A stretch of DNA of 64,000 bases from Oligoflexales bacterium (GTDB taxonomy: Bacteria > Bdellovibrionota_B > Oligoflexia > Oligoflexales > RGVZ01). A program made the translations under genes and the position numbers. A model generated the notes under the pieces. The model had not been told where the DNA came from, did no database searches, and saw nothing but the letters and a program-made list of their open reading frames with translations. Below are positions 39,840-49,631 of this stretch, piece by piece. Location of the stretch: assembly GCA_947445775.1 (NCBI GenBank), contig CANFEB010000004.1, positions 42,802 through 106,801 on the forward strand. The letters are read 5' to 3'. The first letter of the stretch is position 1, and each line of letters opens with the position of its first letter.

Positions 39840-41655
39840 GACGTTGAACCCTTATGTGCAAATCGCGCAATTGATCGCTGGAAACCTCGCCCGGCGCACC
39901 CGTCATCAGGCAAGTGCCCTTTTGGGTCTTCGGGAATACGATGACATCGCGGATTGCATCGCATCCTGTCAAGATCATCGTCAACCGGTCCAGACCAAAG
40001 GCAATCCCGCCGTGGGGCGGAGCGCCGAATTTCAGTGCTTCCAGAAGAAATCCGAACTTGGCTTGGGCGTCTTCGTCCGACAGGCCAAGAGTTGCAAAAA
40101 CCTTTTTCTGAACTTCGGGATCATGAATCCGGATGGAACCGCCCGCCACTTCATTGCCATTAAGCACGAGGTCGTAAGCCGAAGCCTTGATGGCAGCAGG
40201 GTCACTGTCCAAAAGCCCGATATCTTGCGGACGCGGCGACGTAAACGGATGGTGCTTGGCGATCCAACGGTTGGCACCCGCGTCTCTTTCCAGCAACGGA
40301 AATCCTTGGATCCATAAAAAGTTGAGCTGCGAGGGCTCATAAAGTTTGAGTCGCGCTCCCAATTGATTGCGCAATGCCCCAAGCGAAGCCTTGGTCACGT
40401 CATAACCACCCGCTCCAAACAAAACCAGATCGCCCGCCTGTAAATTGAGCTTTTTGTCGATCGCATCCACCGTCTCGTCCGAGAAGAACTTGGCAACCGG
40501 AGACTGCCACCCGGCGAGCCCCGATCCTGCGCCCTTTTTGGCCCAAGCCAGGCCCTTAGCCCCATATTGACGAACGAAATCAGTCAATTCGTCGATGTCC
40601 TTGCGGCTGAACGCCTCAGCTTGCCCTTTCACCACCAGTGCATTCACGATGCCGCCCGTGCTGATTGCCTCGGCAAAAACTTTGAAGCCACTGGCGGCAA
40701 CCAAATCGGACACGTCTTGGAGCTTCAATTCAAAACGCGTGTCGGGTTTATCGACGCCGTAATGCTCCATGGCATCGTCGTAGGACATGCGTGGAAACGC
40801 TGGAATTTCCCGACCATCAAAAAATTCGCTCACCGCCTGACGGGTGATCGCCTCGAAGGTCGCAAGGACTGCCTCCTCATCAACAAAAGACATTTCACAG
40901 TCGACTTGGGTAAATTCCGGCTGCCGGTCCGCACGCAAGTCTTCATCGCGGAAACATTTGACCACCTGATAATAGCGGTCAAAACCCGACACCATCAGCA
41001 CCTGTTTAAATAGCTGCGGACTCTGTGGGAGCGCATAAAAATGCGAAGGATGAATCCGCGAAGGAACTAGAAATTCCCGCGCCCCTTCTGGAGTTGATTT
41101 ATAAAGAAACGGCGTCTCGATATCGAGAAAACCCTGGCCCTCAAGAGCCCTGCGCATTGACTTCACGAACTTTATGCGCTTGAGGATGTTGTCCTTGAGG
41201 CGCGGACGCCGCAAATCTAGGTAGCGGTATTTGAGGCGCAGCGCTTCACTGGTTTCGGCGTCTTCGCTGACGGGAAAGGGCAGCACGTCGCAGGCATTGA
41301 GGATACGCAATTCTTTCACTGCAATTTCGATGGCGCCCGTGGCTATGGCCTTGTTGATCATGCCGTCGGGGCGCTTTTGCACGATGCCCTTTAATGCGAT
41401 GACGAACTCATTGCGAATGGCCGACGCCGCATCCAGAAGTTGCGGAACAATTCCTGGGTCAACGACAACCTGGGTAAAACCGAAACGGTCACGCACATCC
41501 ATGAAAATCAATTGGCCGTGGTCGCGTCGCCGGTGAACCCACCCCATTAGAATGACTTCCTTGCCGGCATGGTCCGCGTTAAGCTCGCCAAGATTGTGGG
41601 AACGCTGCCAGCGTTGTACGCCAGTTCCAAGGCCCGATCCAAATACAGAAGTCAT
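39832..41655 (-). CDS. aspS: aspartyl-tRNA synthetase
   Basis: LMGWVHRRRDHGQLIFMDVRDRFGFTQVV...SRIHPSHFYALPQSPQLFKQVLMVSGFDRYYQVVKCFRDEDLRADRQPEFTQVDCEMSF...GIAFGLDRLTMILTG. Confidence 0.97.
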   Translation of the reverse strand: MTSVFGSGLGTGVQRWQRSHNLGELNADHAGKEVILMGWVHRRRDHGQLIFMDVRDRFGFTQVVVDPGIVPQLLDAASAIRNEFVIALKGIVQKRPDGMINKAIATGAIEIAVKELRILNACDVLPFPVSEDAETSEALRLKYRYLDLRRPRLKDNILKRIKFVKSMRRALEGQGFLDIETPFLYKSTPEGAREFLVPSRIHPSHFYALPQSPQLFKQVLMVSGFDRYYQVVKCFRDEDLRADRQPEFTQVDCEMSFVDEEAVLATFEAITRQAVSEFFDGREIPAFPRMSYDDAMEHYGVDKPDTRFELKLQDVSDLVAASGFKVFAEAISTGGIVNALVVKGQAEAFSRKDIDELTDFVRQYGAKGLAWAKKGAGSGLAGWQSPVAKFFSDETVDAIDKKLNLQAGDLVLFGAGGYDVTKASLGALRNQLGARLKLYEPSQLNFLWIQGFPLLERDAGANRWIAKHHPFTSPRPQDIGLLDSDPAAIKASAYDLVLNGNEVAGGSIRIHDPEVQKKVFATLGLSDEDAQAKFGFLLEALKFGAPPHGGIAFGLDRLTMILTGCDAIRDVIVFPKTQKGTCLMTGAPGEVSSDQLRDLHIRVQRLE

Positions 41656-41781
41656 GTGCTGCCTCCGGAAGCCGCTCGAAGATTAACGACTGCCCGTTTT
41701 TTTTGGTAATATCATCAACGGTCAACGCCGCCCTGAACGGCAGGGATTAAAACAAAATAAAGTCATGAAGTCGAACCCCCA

Positions 41782-43701
41782 TTGTCAAACCTTCTTTCAT
41801 TAAAAAACAGGACTCCGGGCCTGATCGTGGTTTTGACCACCGGCCTAGCCGGCCTGTTGACTCTGCCGCGCACCATCACCGACATGGACGGGGCTGAATT
41901 TGCCTTGATCGCCGCCCGCGGGGGCATCGCCCACCCGCCTGGCTATCCGCTTTATAGCGCCATGCTGCGCGGGTGGCATGAGGCCTTCGCCCGCTGGTTC
42001 GCCTCCGGAGATGTCACCGCCCCCGGTGTTCTCGCCGTCATGTCGGTCGCCATGTCGATGGCCACCGCCTGGCTGATTTGGGTTGGGATCACCACTGTGC
42101 AAAATCGTCCCAGATTGGCCGCTGCCGCAACCCTGATCGTCATGCTGGCAAGCCCCGTTTGGCGGGCCAGCACCGGACTTGAACCCTTTGCCCTCAATGA
42201 CCTGATGGGGGCAGGGCTGATGTTTCTTGCGGCATCTTCTCTGGCCGGGCGCAAAGGCCTTGCCTTCCCAACCGGAATGGTTTTCGGCCTGGCTTTTTGC
42301 AATCATCATTCACTAGCCTTCGCCTTCCCGTTGGCCCTGCCGGCATTGGCCTTGGCCGCCCCTTCCGCCATGACAATATCGGCCCGGACAAATTTACGGA
42401 CCAATCTGACAACGGCTGCCGGCGGGTTTATCTTGGGCCTCCTACCGTTGGTCTGGTTTGCCACCCAACGCAACAACACCGCAGGCTTTGTTTGGGGCGA
42501 TTGGAGCGACTTTCTTTCGCGCCTGGACAATCATCTTTTTCGGCGTGATTACGGGACTTTAAGTTTGAAAGCAGGCGCCGATGGGGGATGGCTCAGCGGC
42601 CCCCTCTTCATGCTGAAAGTCTACGGCCAGAGCCTGTCGTGGATCTGGTTGGCCGTGGCGATTTGGGGCGGTTTCAGCGGCATCAACGCTTTCAGAAAGT
42701 TTGAATGGGCATGCCTCGCCGCCTTTCTCAGCACCGGCATCGTCATGCCGATGCTTTTCCGGATGGAAGCCGCCTCGGACACAGCTGAAATCATGCGGCG
42801 TTTTGGCGCCTTGCCGCTGATTTTTTTGGCGCCCGCCATTGCCATCGGCCTGGCGCGATTGCAAGCGAGGCTACCCGCCAATTTGCCGGTGCGTTGGCAC
42901 CATGCGCCCGCAGCAACCTTGATTATTGTGATCGGGCTTCATGGATTGCTGCAATTCAAAACCAGCAATCGCCGCTTGGAAACTTTGGCCGACACCCACT
43001 TGAGCGCGTCCTTGGCAGCACTTCAACAGGTGTTGATTTCACCAAGAAGCGCTTCGCCGCAGAAGTCTCAAGCGAAATCCCAAGCGAAGTCCCCCTGGAT
43101 CGTGACCAACACGGACCTAGATTTCTTCGGTTTTACTTACAAAACAGCCACCATGACGCCAAAGCCCGTCGTTATCCAGACCGGTCTATGGCCCAGCCTC
43201 TGGTACCGCAGGCAATCCCTGAAATTCCTTGCAGAATCGGGCGTTCAAATTTCTCCAGAAGCCGCGGCCTTGCTGATGACTCCTTTGGCCCCGAACGAAG
43301 ACTTCAAGATTTTGCAGAAAATCCTGTTCGCGGCCCTTCGGGACCACCGCCTTTTTTTAAGCGCTGGAGTTTTCCCAGGAATGAACGCTTTGATCGACAC
43401 CAGCTATCCTGTGGCGAGCTTCATCCTACCGGTCGCCACCGGAAACGAAGCTGAAATGCCCCCCCATTCGGCGATGATCAGGATCAACGAGCATTTTTCC
43501 CAGCCCGTCTTGGCGGCCCTCGAAGCAAACACGTGGCAGACCTATTGGGAGCATTACTCATTGGATGGCTGGCGCAGGACCTGGACGGCCCTCGCTGCTG
43601 CGTCCGAAAGCACGGCAGACTCTGCTGAGCTTAAAATTTGCACAGATACAATAAAAAAACTTGGCCCAGCGTCTGGCCCTGACACCCAGCAAATTCCCTA
43701 G
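41782..43701 (+). CDS. DUF2723-like polytopic membrane protein
   Basis: ITDMDGAEFALIAARGGIAHPPGYPLYSAMLRGW with many TM segments. Confidence 0.75.
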   Translation: MSNLLSLKNRTPGLIVVLTTGLAGLLTLPRTITDMDGAEFALIAARGGIAHPPGYPLYSAMLRGWHEAFARWFASGDVTAPGVLAVMSVAMSMATAWLIWVGITTVQNRPRLAAAATLIVMLASPVWRASTGLEPFALNDLMGAGLMFLAASSLAGRKGLAFPTGMVFGLAFCNHHSLAFAFPLALPALALAAPSAMTISARTNLRTNLTTAAGGFILGLLPLVWFATQRNNTAGFVWGDWSDFLSRLDNHLFRRDYGTLSLKAGADGGWLSGPLFMLKVYGQSLSWIWLAVAIWGGFSGINAFRKFEWACLAAFLSTGIVMPMLFRMEAASDTAEIMRRFGALPLIFLAPAIAIGLARLQARLPANLPVRWHHAPAATLIIVIGLHGLLQFKTSNRRLETLADTHLSASLAALQQVLISPRSASPQKSQAKSQAKSPWIVTNTDLDFFGFTYKTATMTPKPVVIQTGLWPSLWYRRQSLKFLAESGVQISPEAAALLMTPLAPNEDFKILQKILFAALRDHRLFLSAGVFPGMNALIDTSYPVASFILPVATGNEAEMPPHSAMIRINEHFSQPVLAALEANTWQTYWEHYSLDGWRRTWTALAAASESTADSAELKICTDTIKKLGPASGPDTQQIP

Positions 43702-43771
43702 TTATCAGGCACTTGGCATGCTAACGTTTTGACCCTAACAGGCCAAGCTGCCACCGGGGAGAATAGAATCC

Positions 43772-45493
43772 ATGCCGGCTACGCATGATGCAAACAACCG
43801 CACTTTCTTTGACACCCTCGCACGCGATATAGGCGCGCGAGTTCCTGCATCCAAAATCCAGCACACTGTGCACCCCGTTCACGACGATGAAGACGTTTTT
43901 ATCGTTGATGCCGGCAGCGTGACAGAAGTCACCCGCGAGTTGAAACCACACTTTCCGTATCTTATGGATGTTGCTGGTGTGGACTATCCCGAACGCGACC
44001 GGCGTTTTGATGTCGTCTATCACTACATGAATCCCGAGACGAGCAGGCGCCTGCGCGTCAAGGCGCCGGTTGCGGAAGGGCAGGCGATTGCCTCCGTCAC
44101 CAAAATCTACCGCGCCGCCAATTGGTTTGAACGCGAGGCGTTTGACCTCTTCGGAATCAAGTTCACCGGACATCCGAACCTGCGGCGAATTCTGTGCCAC
44201 GAGGATTTCGTCGGCCACGCCCTGCGTAAAGACTATCCGGTGGATGGCAATCAGGAGTTGCGGACGCCCCTGAGCCATTCGTTTGAAAAAGACCGGGCTC
44301 GAATGATGGCCGAGGAAGAAGATCATCTTTCCGACCGCGTCTGGATCAACATCGGCCCGGCCCACCCGGCAACCCACGGAACGCTTCGGTTCATGGCAGT
44401 GATGTCTGGGGAAACTATCGAGAAGCTGGACGTCGAGATTGGCTACCTGCACCGCTGCTTTGAAAAGATGTGCGAAACCCACAACTACAATCAAATCATC
44501 CCTTATACAGACCGGCTGAATTACTGTTCGTCACCGATGAACAACCACGCATGGTGTCGCACGATTGAAAAGATGCTGGGCATTGAAGTCCCAGCTAAAG
44601 CGCAGGCGATGCGCATCATCCTCGATGAATTCTCGCGTATCATCGACCACTTTGTTTGCATCACCACGAATGCGGTTGACTTGGGCGCATTGACAAACTT
44701 TTGGCTGGGTTTCCAGGCCCGCGAAAAAGTTTACGACCTCTTCGAAAAACTTTGCGGCGCGCGCTTGACGGTGTCGCTGGCCCGCGTTGGCGGCATGGGC
44801 TTTGACCTTCCCGATGGTTGGATCGCTCAGGCAATAGGCACCCTGAAAGTGATTGAACAAGCCCACGCTGAAGTGGATACGCTGCTCACCAAGAACAGAA
44901 TTTTTGTCAAACGGATGGTCGGCGCCGGAGCCATCAGCAAAGAAGTTGCCATTGATTGGGGATTCACGGGTCCGTGCCTGAGGGCTGCAGGCGAGCCGCT
45001 CGACATGCGTCAATACAATCCGTACTACGGCTATGACCAGCTTGAGTTTGACATTCCGATCGGCGAACGCGGCGACTCCTATGATCGCTACATGGTGCGG
45101 ATGGAAGAAATCCGTCAGTCGGTCCGGATCATTCGCCAGGTGCTCAATAATGTTCCCTCGGGCCCAATCGCAGTCGACGACCCGCGCATCACGTTGCCGT
45201 CAAAGGAAAATGTCTACGGCAACATCGAAGGTCTGATGAACCAATTCATGCTGGTCATCAACGGCGTACAACCCCCAGCCGGGGAAATCTACAGCGGTTA
45301 CGAAGCAGCCAATGGCGAATTGGGTTTTTATGTCGTGAGCGACGGCAGCGGCAAACCATATCGCGTCAAATGTCGGCCGCCGTGCTTTGCGATCTTTCAG
45401 GCATTTCCGGAAATGATGGAAGGCCAGATGCTGGCAGACGCCATCGCAGCCCTTGGCAGCGTCAACATCATCGCCGGCGAGTTGGACCGCTAA
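43772..45493 (+). CDS. nuoCD: NADH-quinone oxidoreductase subunit C/D fusion
   Basis: C part NWFEREAFDLFGIKFTGHPNLRRILCHEDFVGHALRKDYP; D part NIGPAHPATHGTLRFMAVMSGETIEKLDVEIGYLHRCFEKMCETHNYNQIIPYTDRLNYCS. Confidence 0.96.
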   Translation: MPATHDANNRTFFDTLARDIGARVPASKIQHTVHPVHDDEDVFIVDAGSVTEVTRELKPHFPYLMDVAGVDYPERDRRFDVVYHYMNPETSRRLRVKAPVAEGQAIASVTKIYRAANWFEREAFDLFGIKFTGHPNLRRILCHEDFVGHALRKDYPVDGNQELRTPLSHSFEKDRARMMAEEEDHLSDRVWINIGPAHPATHGTLRFMAVMSGETIEKLDVEIGYLHRCFEKMCETHNYNQIIPYTDRLNYCSSPMNNHAWCRTIEKMLGIEVPAKAQAMRIILDEFSRIIDHFVCITTNAVDLGALTNFWLGFQAREKVYDLFEKLCGARLTVSLARVGGMGFDLPDGWIAQAIGTLKVIEQAHAEVDTLLTKNRIFVKRMVGAGAISKEVAIDWGFTGPCLRAAGEPLDMRQYNPYYGYDQLEFDIPIGERGDSYDRYMVRMEEIRQSVRIIRQVLNNVPSGPIAVDDPRITLPSKENVYGNIEGLMNQFMLVINGVQPPAGEIYSGYEAANGELGFYVVSDGSGKPYRVKCRPPCFAIFQAFPEMMEGQMLADAIAALGSVNIIAGELDR

Positions 45494-45511
45494 AAGCAAC
45501 ACGGTTACACG

Positions 45512-46090
45512 TTGGAACAAGATTTTCGGAGTAGGAACGTAATGAGCCACGCCCACGACAAGACACCAAATAATTCTGCGGCTGAATCCGCGCGGGAAAC
45601 TGTGGAACCAGCGCCGGCGTTCACACCAGCGTTGCGCAAACAGATTGAAGGTTTCCTGACGCGCTATGAAACCAAGCGCTCGGCAATCTTGCCGGCGTTG
45701 CACGCGATTCAAGATGAATTGGGTTGGATCGCGAACGAGCATATCGAGATCCTTGACAAGGAATTTGGCTTGCACCGCGTTCAGGTGCGCGAGGCGCTGA
45801 CATTCTATTCGGCCTACCGCCAAAAAAAGCCCCGCAAGCACACCATTCAATTCTGCAACAACATCGTTTGTTGCATGGTGGGTGCCAACGAGGTCATCGA
45901 CCAAATCAAGGGGCACATCAAGAAATACGAAAATCAAGGCGTTGAACCACCGTTCAGTGTGGAAGGAGTGCCTTGTTTGTGTGTTTGTGACGGGGCCCCG
46001 GCCATGCTCGTCAACAAAGACCGGCATCTCAAGGTTACCAAAGAAAATATCGATTCGATTTTGGAAAAATATGCCTCGCTGCCGGGCTGA
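45512..46090 (+). CDS. nuoE: NADH-quinone oxidoreductase subunit E
   Basis: ILPALHAIQDELGWIANEHIEILDKEFGLHRVQVREALTFYSAY...CNNIVCCMVGANEVID...CLCVCDGAPAMLVN. The first Cys motif deviates from canonical CxxxxC spacing by eye. Confidence 0.9.
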   Translation: MEQDFRSRNVMSHAHDKTPNNSAAESARETVEPAPAFTPALRKQIEGFLTRYETKRSAILPALHAIQDELGWIANEHIEILDKEFGLHRVQVREALTFYSAYRQKKPRKHTIQFCNNIVCCMVGANEVIDQIKGHIKKYENQGVEPPFSVEGVPCLCVCDGAPAMLVNKDRHLKVTKENIDSILEKYASLPG

Positions 46091-46152
46091 AGCTTCGGCT
46101 GAGGTTCTGGCTAAGGCTCTGTTGAATTCACTGAAAAATAAGAGAGGGCGTC

Positions 46153-47430
46153 TTGATGGGCGACACACTCACAAAAGTTAAAATTACCACCGCGTTCGAA
46201 GGCCAACCCAATGCCCGCGCGTTGAAAACCTATGTCGATCAGGGTGGTTACAGCGCCTTGAAAAAAGCCTTTGGTATGCAGCCAGGGCAGATAATCGATG
46301 AAGTCAAGGCCTCCGGACTGCGGGGCCGGGGCGGCGCTGGTTTTCCGACGGGCATGAAATGGAGTTTCGTCCCGAAAGACGACAAGGGCGCGAAGTACAT
46401 CATCTGCAACAACGACGAGAGCGAGCCCGGCACTTTCAAAGACCGCTACATCACCGAGTGCAATCCTCACATGATCGTCGAAGGAATGATCATCGCGGGC
46501 TTCGCAATCGGAGCCAACAAAGGCTATATCTACACCCGCTACGATTTCTTTGAGGAGATCAAGTGGCTGGAAATCGCGATCCGTGAAGCCTACGATGCCG
46601 GTTTTCTCGGCGACAATATTCTGGGCAGCGGCTTCAAGTTTCATTTGGACCATTACGCGGGCGCGGGCGCTTATATTTGTGGTGAAGAAACTGGTCTGCT
46701 GTCGTCACTCGAAGGGAAAAAAGGGCAACCGAAACTCAAGCCGCCATTTCCGGCGATTTCGGGATACCTGCACCGCCCAACCATCGTTAACAACACTGAG
46801 ACACTGGCCTCGGTTCCTTGGATCATCACCAATGGTGCCGCTGCATACAAAACCATGGGAACGGAAAAATCCCCGGGGACAAAACTTTTTTGTCTGTCGG
46901 GACGCGTAAAAAGACCGGGAGTTTTCGAACTGCCCCTCGGCTATCCAATTGAAAAACTGATCAACGAAGATGCTGGTGGGATGTTGCCTGGCTACAGCAT
47001 CAAGGCGTGCATTCCCGGCGGATCGTCCGCTCCTATTTTAACTGCGGACGAATTAAAGGGCTTGACGTTGGACTATGAGGCGATTGCCGACAAAGGTTCT
47101 ATGCTTGGCTCTGGCGCCATCATGCTGATTGATAATTCCATGAGCATGGTCGAGCTTCTCAAAGTGACCGTGGATTTTTACCACCATGAAAGCTGCGGTC
47201 AATGCACGCCGTGCCGCGAGGGCACCGGTTGGCTCGCCAACATCATGACGGGCATCGCGGCAGGCCAGGGCAAAAAAGATGATTTGCAGCGAATGTTCGA
47301 GATCTCCCGCAACATGGAAGGCCGGACCATCTGCGCCCTCAGTGACGCGGCGGCGATGCCGACGAAATCAATTGTGACCAAGTTCGGCGCTGAGATCGCC
47401 GATTTTATTGAGAGAGGAACCAGGGCGTGA
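46153..47430 (+). CDS. nuoF: NADH-quinone oxidoreductase subunit F
   Basis: GLRGRGGAGFPTGMKWSFVPK...YIICNNDESEPGTFKDR...GAGAYICGEETGLLSSLEGKKGQPKLKPPFPA...ESCGQCTPCREGTGW. Translation may begin at 46156. Confidence 0.96.
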   Translation: MMGDTLTKVKITTAFEGQPNARALKTYVDQGGYSALKKAFGMQPGQIIDEVKASGLRGRGGAGFPTGMKWSFVPKDDKGAKYIICNNDESEPGTFKDRYITECNPHMIVEGMIIAGFAIGANKGYIYTRYDFFEEIKWLEIAIREAYDAGFLGDNILGSGFKFHLDHYAGAGAYICGEETGLLSSLEGKKGQPKLKPPFPAISGYLHRPTIVNNTETLASVPWIITNGAAAYKTMGTEKSPGTKLFCLSGRVKRPGVFELPLGYPIEKLINEDAGGMLPGYSIKACIPGGSSAPILTADELKGLTLDYEAIADKGSMLGSGAIMLIDNSMSMVELLKVTVDFYHHESCGQCTPCREGTGWLANIMTGIAAGQGKKDDLQRMFEISRNMEGRTICALSDAAAMPTKSIVTKFGAEIADFIERGTRA

Positions 47431-48929
47431 GCGAGACGGTAACTTTCAAGCTTAACGGCAAAGACGTCTCGGTTCCCAAGGGAACCACGGTGATGGAGGC
47501 TGCGCGCCGCGAAAACGTTGCGATCCCCCACTTTTGCTGGCATCCGGGGCTTTCCGTGGCTGGCGTCTGCCGGTTTTGCATGGTCAAGGTCGAGGGTCGT
47601 CCAAAACTGGAAATCTCCTGTAACCTGCAAGCCACCAACGGCATGGATGTAAAAACCGACACCGATGAAGCCAAGACCGCGCACAAGTGGGCCCTTGAGT
47701 TCCATCTGGTCAATCATCCGCTGGATTGCCCGATCTGCGATCAGGCTGGCGAATGCGGCCTGCAAGACTATTACATGTCGGTGGGCAAGTATCCGAGCCA
47801 GATGACCCGCCCCAAAGTTCTCAAACCAAAAATCCTCGATGTTGGCCGCGATCTGGTGCTCGATACCGAGCGCTGCATCCTGTGCACGCGCTGCGTGCGT
47901 TTTGAAGAAGAGGTCACAAAGACGGGCGCCTTGGGAATTTTCGATCGCGGTGACCGCGCCATTATCGGCACCTACCCGGAAACGAAAATCGATCACAACT
48001 ATCAGACCAATCTGGTGGACATTTGCCCAGTAGGCGCGTTCACTTCCCGCGATTTCCGGTTCAAGCAACGTGTCTGGTTCCTCAAAGACAAGCCGGCTAT
48101 TTGCCCTGGTTGTTCCACGGGATGCAGCGTCAACGTTTACGGCAAGCCCGAGACCCGGACGTACTTCCGCCTTAAACCCCGCCAGGGCGAAGCCAACGGC
48201 CATTGGATGTGCGACAAGGGCCGCGAAACCTATCGCCACCTGAACCAGGATGTTCGCCTGCGCGGCGCGTTCACGACTGACGCCAAGGGGCATCGTCAGG
48301 ACACCAACTTTGCAGGAGCTATTGAGAGTTTGGGAAAACGCCTTGCGGGGGTAAACCCAGCCAGTGATGTTGCCCTGCTGGTTTCTGCGCAGCACACCAA
48401 CGAAGAATACAAGTCACTGTTTGATTATTTTGTTGGCGATCTCGGCATCAAGAATGTTTATCAATGGCGCGAGCCAACCGAAAAAATCGACGATTTTGAC
48501 GGGCTACTCTACCGCGGCGACCACAACGCCAACACCCGTGGCTTGCAGGATGCACTCAAGCAAAACGGCATTGGGAGCGGAGTGAAAAATGAATTCGATT
48601 TCGTGGCAAAATCGGGCGCCAAAATCGTCATCGCCATCACCCCGGAAGTGCCCTCTACCTTTCCGAGTCTGAATCGCCAGCTGGAGAGCCTGACAGAGCT
48701 TGATTTCGTGTCTTTCTGGACTTTGGCCGGGACGGTTGGTGATAATAAGAAAGCGAAGCATGCAATCCCGATGAAGGGTTTTGCCGAGAAAAAAGGCACG
48801 TTCACCAATCACGACGGAAAATCCGGTGAATTGGCAGCACCGTTCCCCTGTCCAGTTGTGGATGGCAGGGACATCAGTGAAATTGTTGCTGCGCTCAAAG
48901 GTTGGAGGCCAACTCATGGCAATAAGTAA
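47427..48929 (+). CDS. nuoG: NADH-quinone oxidoreductase subunit G
   Basis: 2Fe-2S domain and CDQAGECGLQDYYM...LDTERCILCTRCVRFEEEV...CPVGAFTSRDFRFKQRVWFLKDKPAICPGCSTGCSV. Confidence 0.93.
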   Translation: MSETVTFKLNGKDVSVPKGTTVMEAARRENVAIPHFCWHPGLSVAGVCRFCMVKVEGRPKLEISCNLQATNGMDVKTDTDEAKTAHKWALEFHLVNHPLDCPICDQAGECGLQDYYMSVGKYPSQMTRPKVLKPKILDVGRDLVLDTERCILCTRCVRFEEEVTKTGALGIFDRGDRAIIGTYPETKIDHNYQTNLVDICPVGAFTSRDFRFKQRVWFLKDKPAICPGCSTGCSVNVYGKPETRTYFRLKPRQGEANGHWMCDKGRETYRHLNQDVRLRGAFTTDAKGHRQDTNFAGAIESLGKRLAGVNPASDVALLVSAQHTNEEYKSLFDYFVGDLGIKNVYQWREPTEKIDDFDGLLYRGDHNANTRGLQDALKQNGIGSGVKNEFDFVAKSGAKIVIAITPEVPSTFPSLNRQLESLTELDFVSFWTLAGTVGDNKKAKHAIPMKGFAEKKGTFTNHDGKSGELAAPFPCPVVDGRDISEIVAALKGWRPTHGNK

Positions 48930-49539
48930 AGTGACAGTCATCAAGGTTGCGCCGCCACCGCTAGACGCAAATATCTTTATCGCTGGATGGGGTTACATCA
49001 CCACCATCGCGTCGGGGATGTGGATGACCTTGGCCATTTTTATCAAGCAATTGATCAAGATCGAAAAGACCAACACCCTTGAATGGCCCGAACAACCCTC
49101 AACTTATAGCGACCGCTTCAAAGGAAAACATTTTTTAACGTTGCGCGATGACGGCGAAGTCCGTTGCACGGCCTGTTTTCTGTGTGCGACCAATTGCCCG
49201 GCCGATTGCATCCATATCGAGGCCGGCAATCATCCAGACAATGAATTGGAAAAATACCCAGTCCGCTTTGAAATTGACATTCTGCGCTGTGTTTTCTGCG
49301 GATATTGCGAAGAGGCCTGCCCCGTGGACGCGATTCGCCTCGGGCCAGAATATGCCATGGTTGGAACCAACGGTGGCAAATGGGTCTACACCAAGGAATA
49401 TCTGGCCGAGCGCAAAGAGTTGTCGGGCGGCATCACCAGTGTCAAGGATGAAACCGACAAGCATCCGATCGTTGTGGTGCCGGCATTGAGCCGTAAAACC
49501 AAGGATATTAAGAGCTACGTTCGCCACGGGATTCATTGA
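48916..49539 (+). CDS. nuoI: NADH-quinone oxidoreductase subunit I
   Basis: Two 4Fe-4S motifs CTACFLCATNCPADCIHIEAG and CVFCGYCEEACPVDAIRLGPEYAM; N-terminal TM; ATG 48916 preferred over ORF start 48781. Confidence 0.92.
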   Translation: MAISKVTVIKVAPPPLDANIFIAGWGYITTIASGMWMTLAIFIKQLIKIEKTNTLEWPEQPSTYSDRFKGKHFLTLRDDGEVRCTACFLCATNCPADCIHIEAGNHPDNELEKYPVRFEIDILRCVFCGYCEEACPVDAIRLGPEYAMVGTNGGKWVYTKEYLAERKELSGGITSVKDETDKHPIVVVPALSRKTKDIKSYVRHGIH

Positions 49540-49631
49540 CCGGACGCATCTTGGCCATTTTCGCTGTTGGGCATGAATGTCCGGGCGGCGGTATCTCTGA
49601 CAGGCTGGACCACCGGGGATAGGAACCTCGC

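Noticed and set aside
45200-46168. 322-aa minus-strand ORF opposite nuoCD/nuoE
   Set aside because: Antisense shadow of strongly supported complex I genes.
47199-48395. 398-aa minus-strand ORF opposite nuoF/nuoG
   Set aside because: Lies wholly antisense to two well-supported genes; long antisense frames are expected from the codon composition here and the translation has no recognisable domain.
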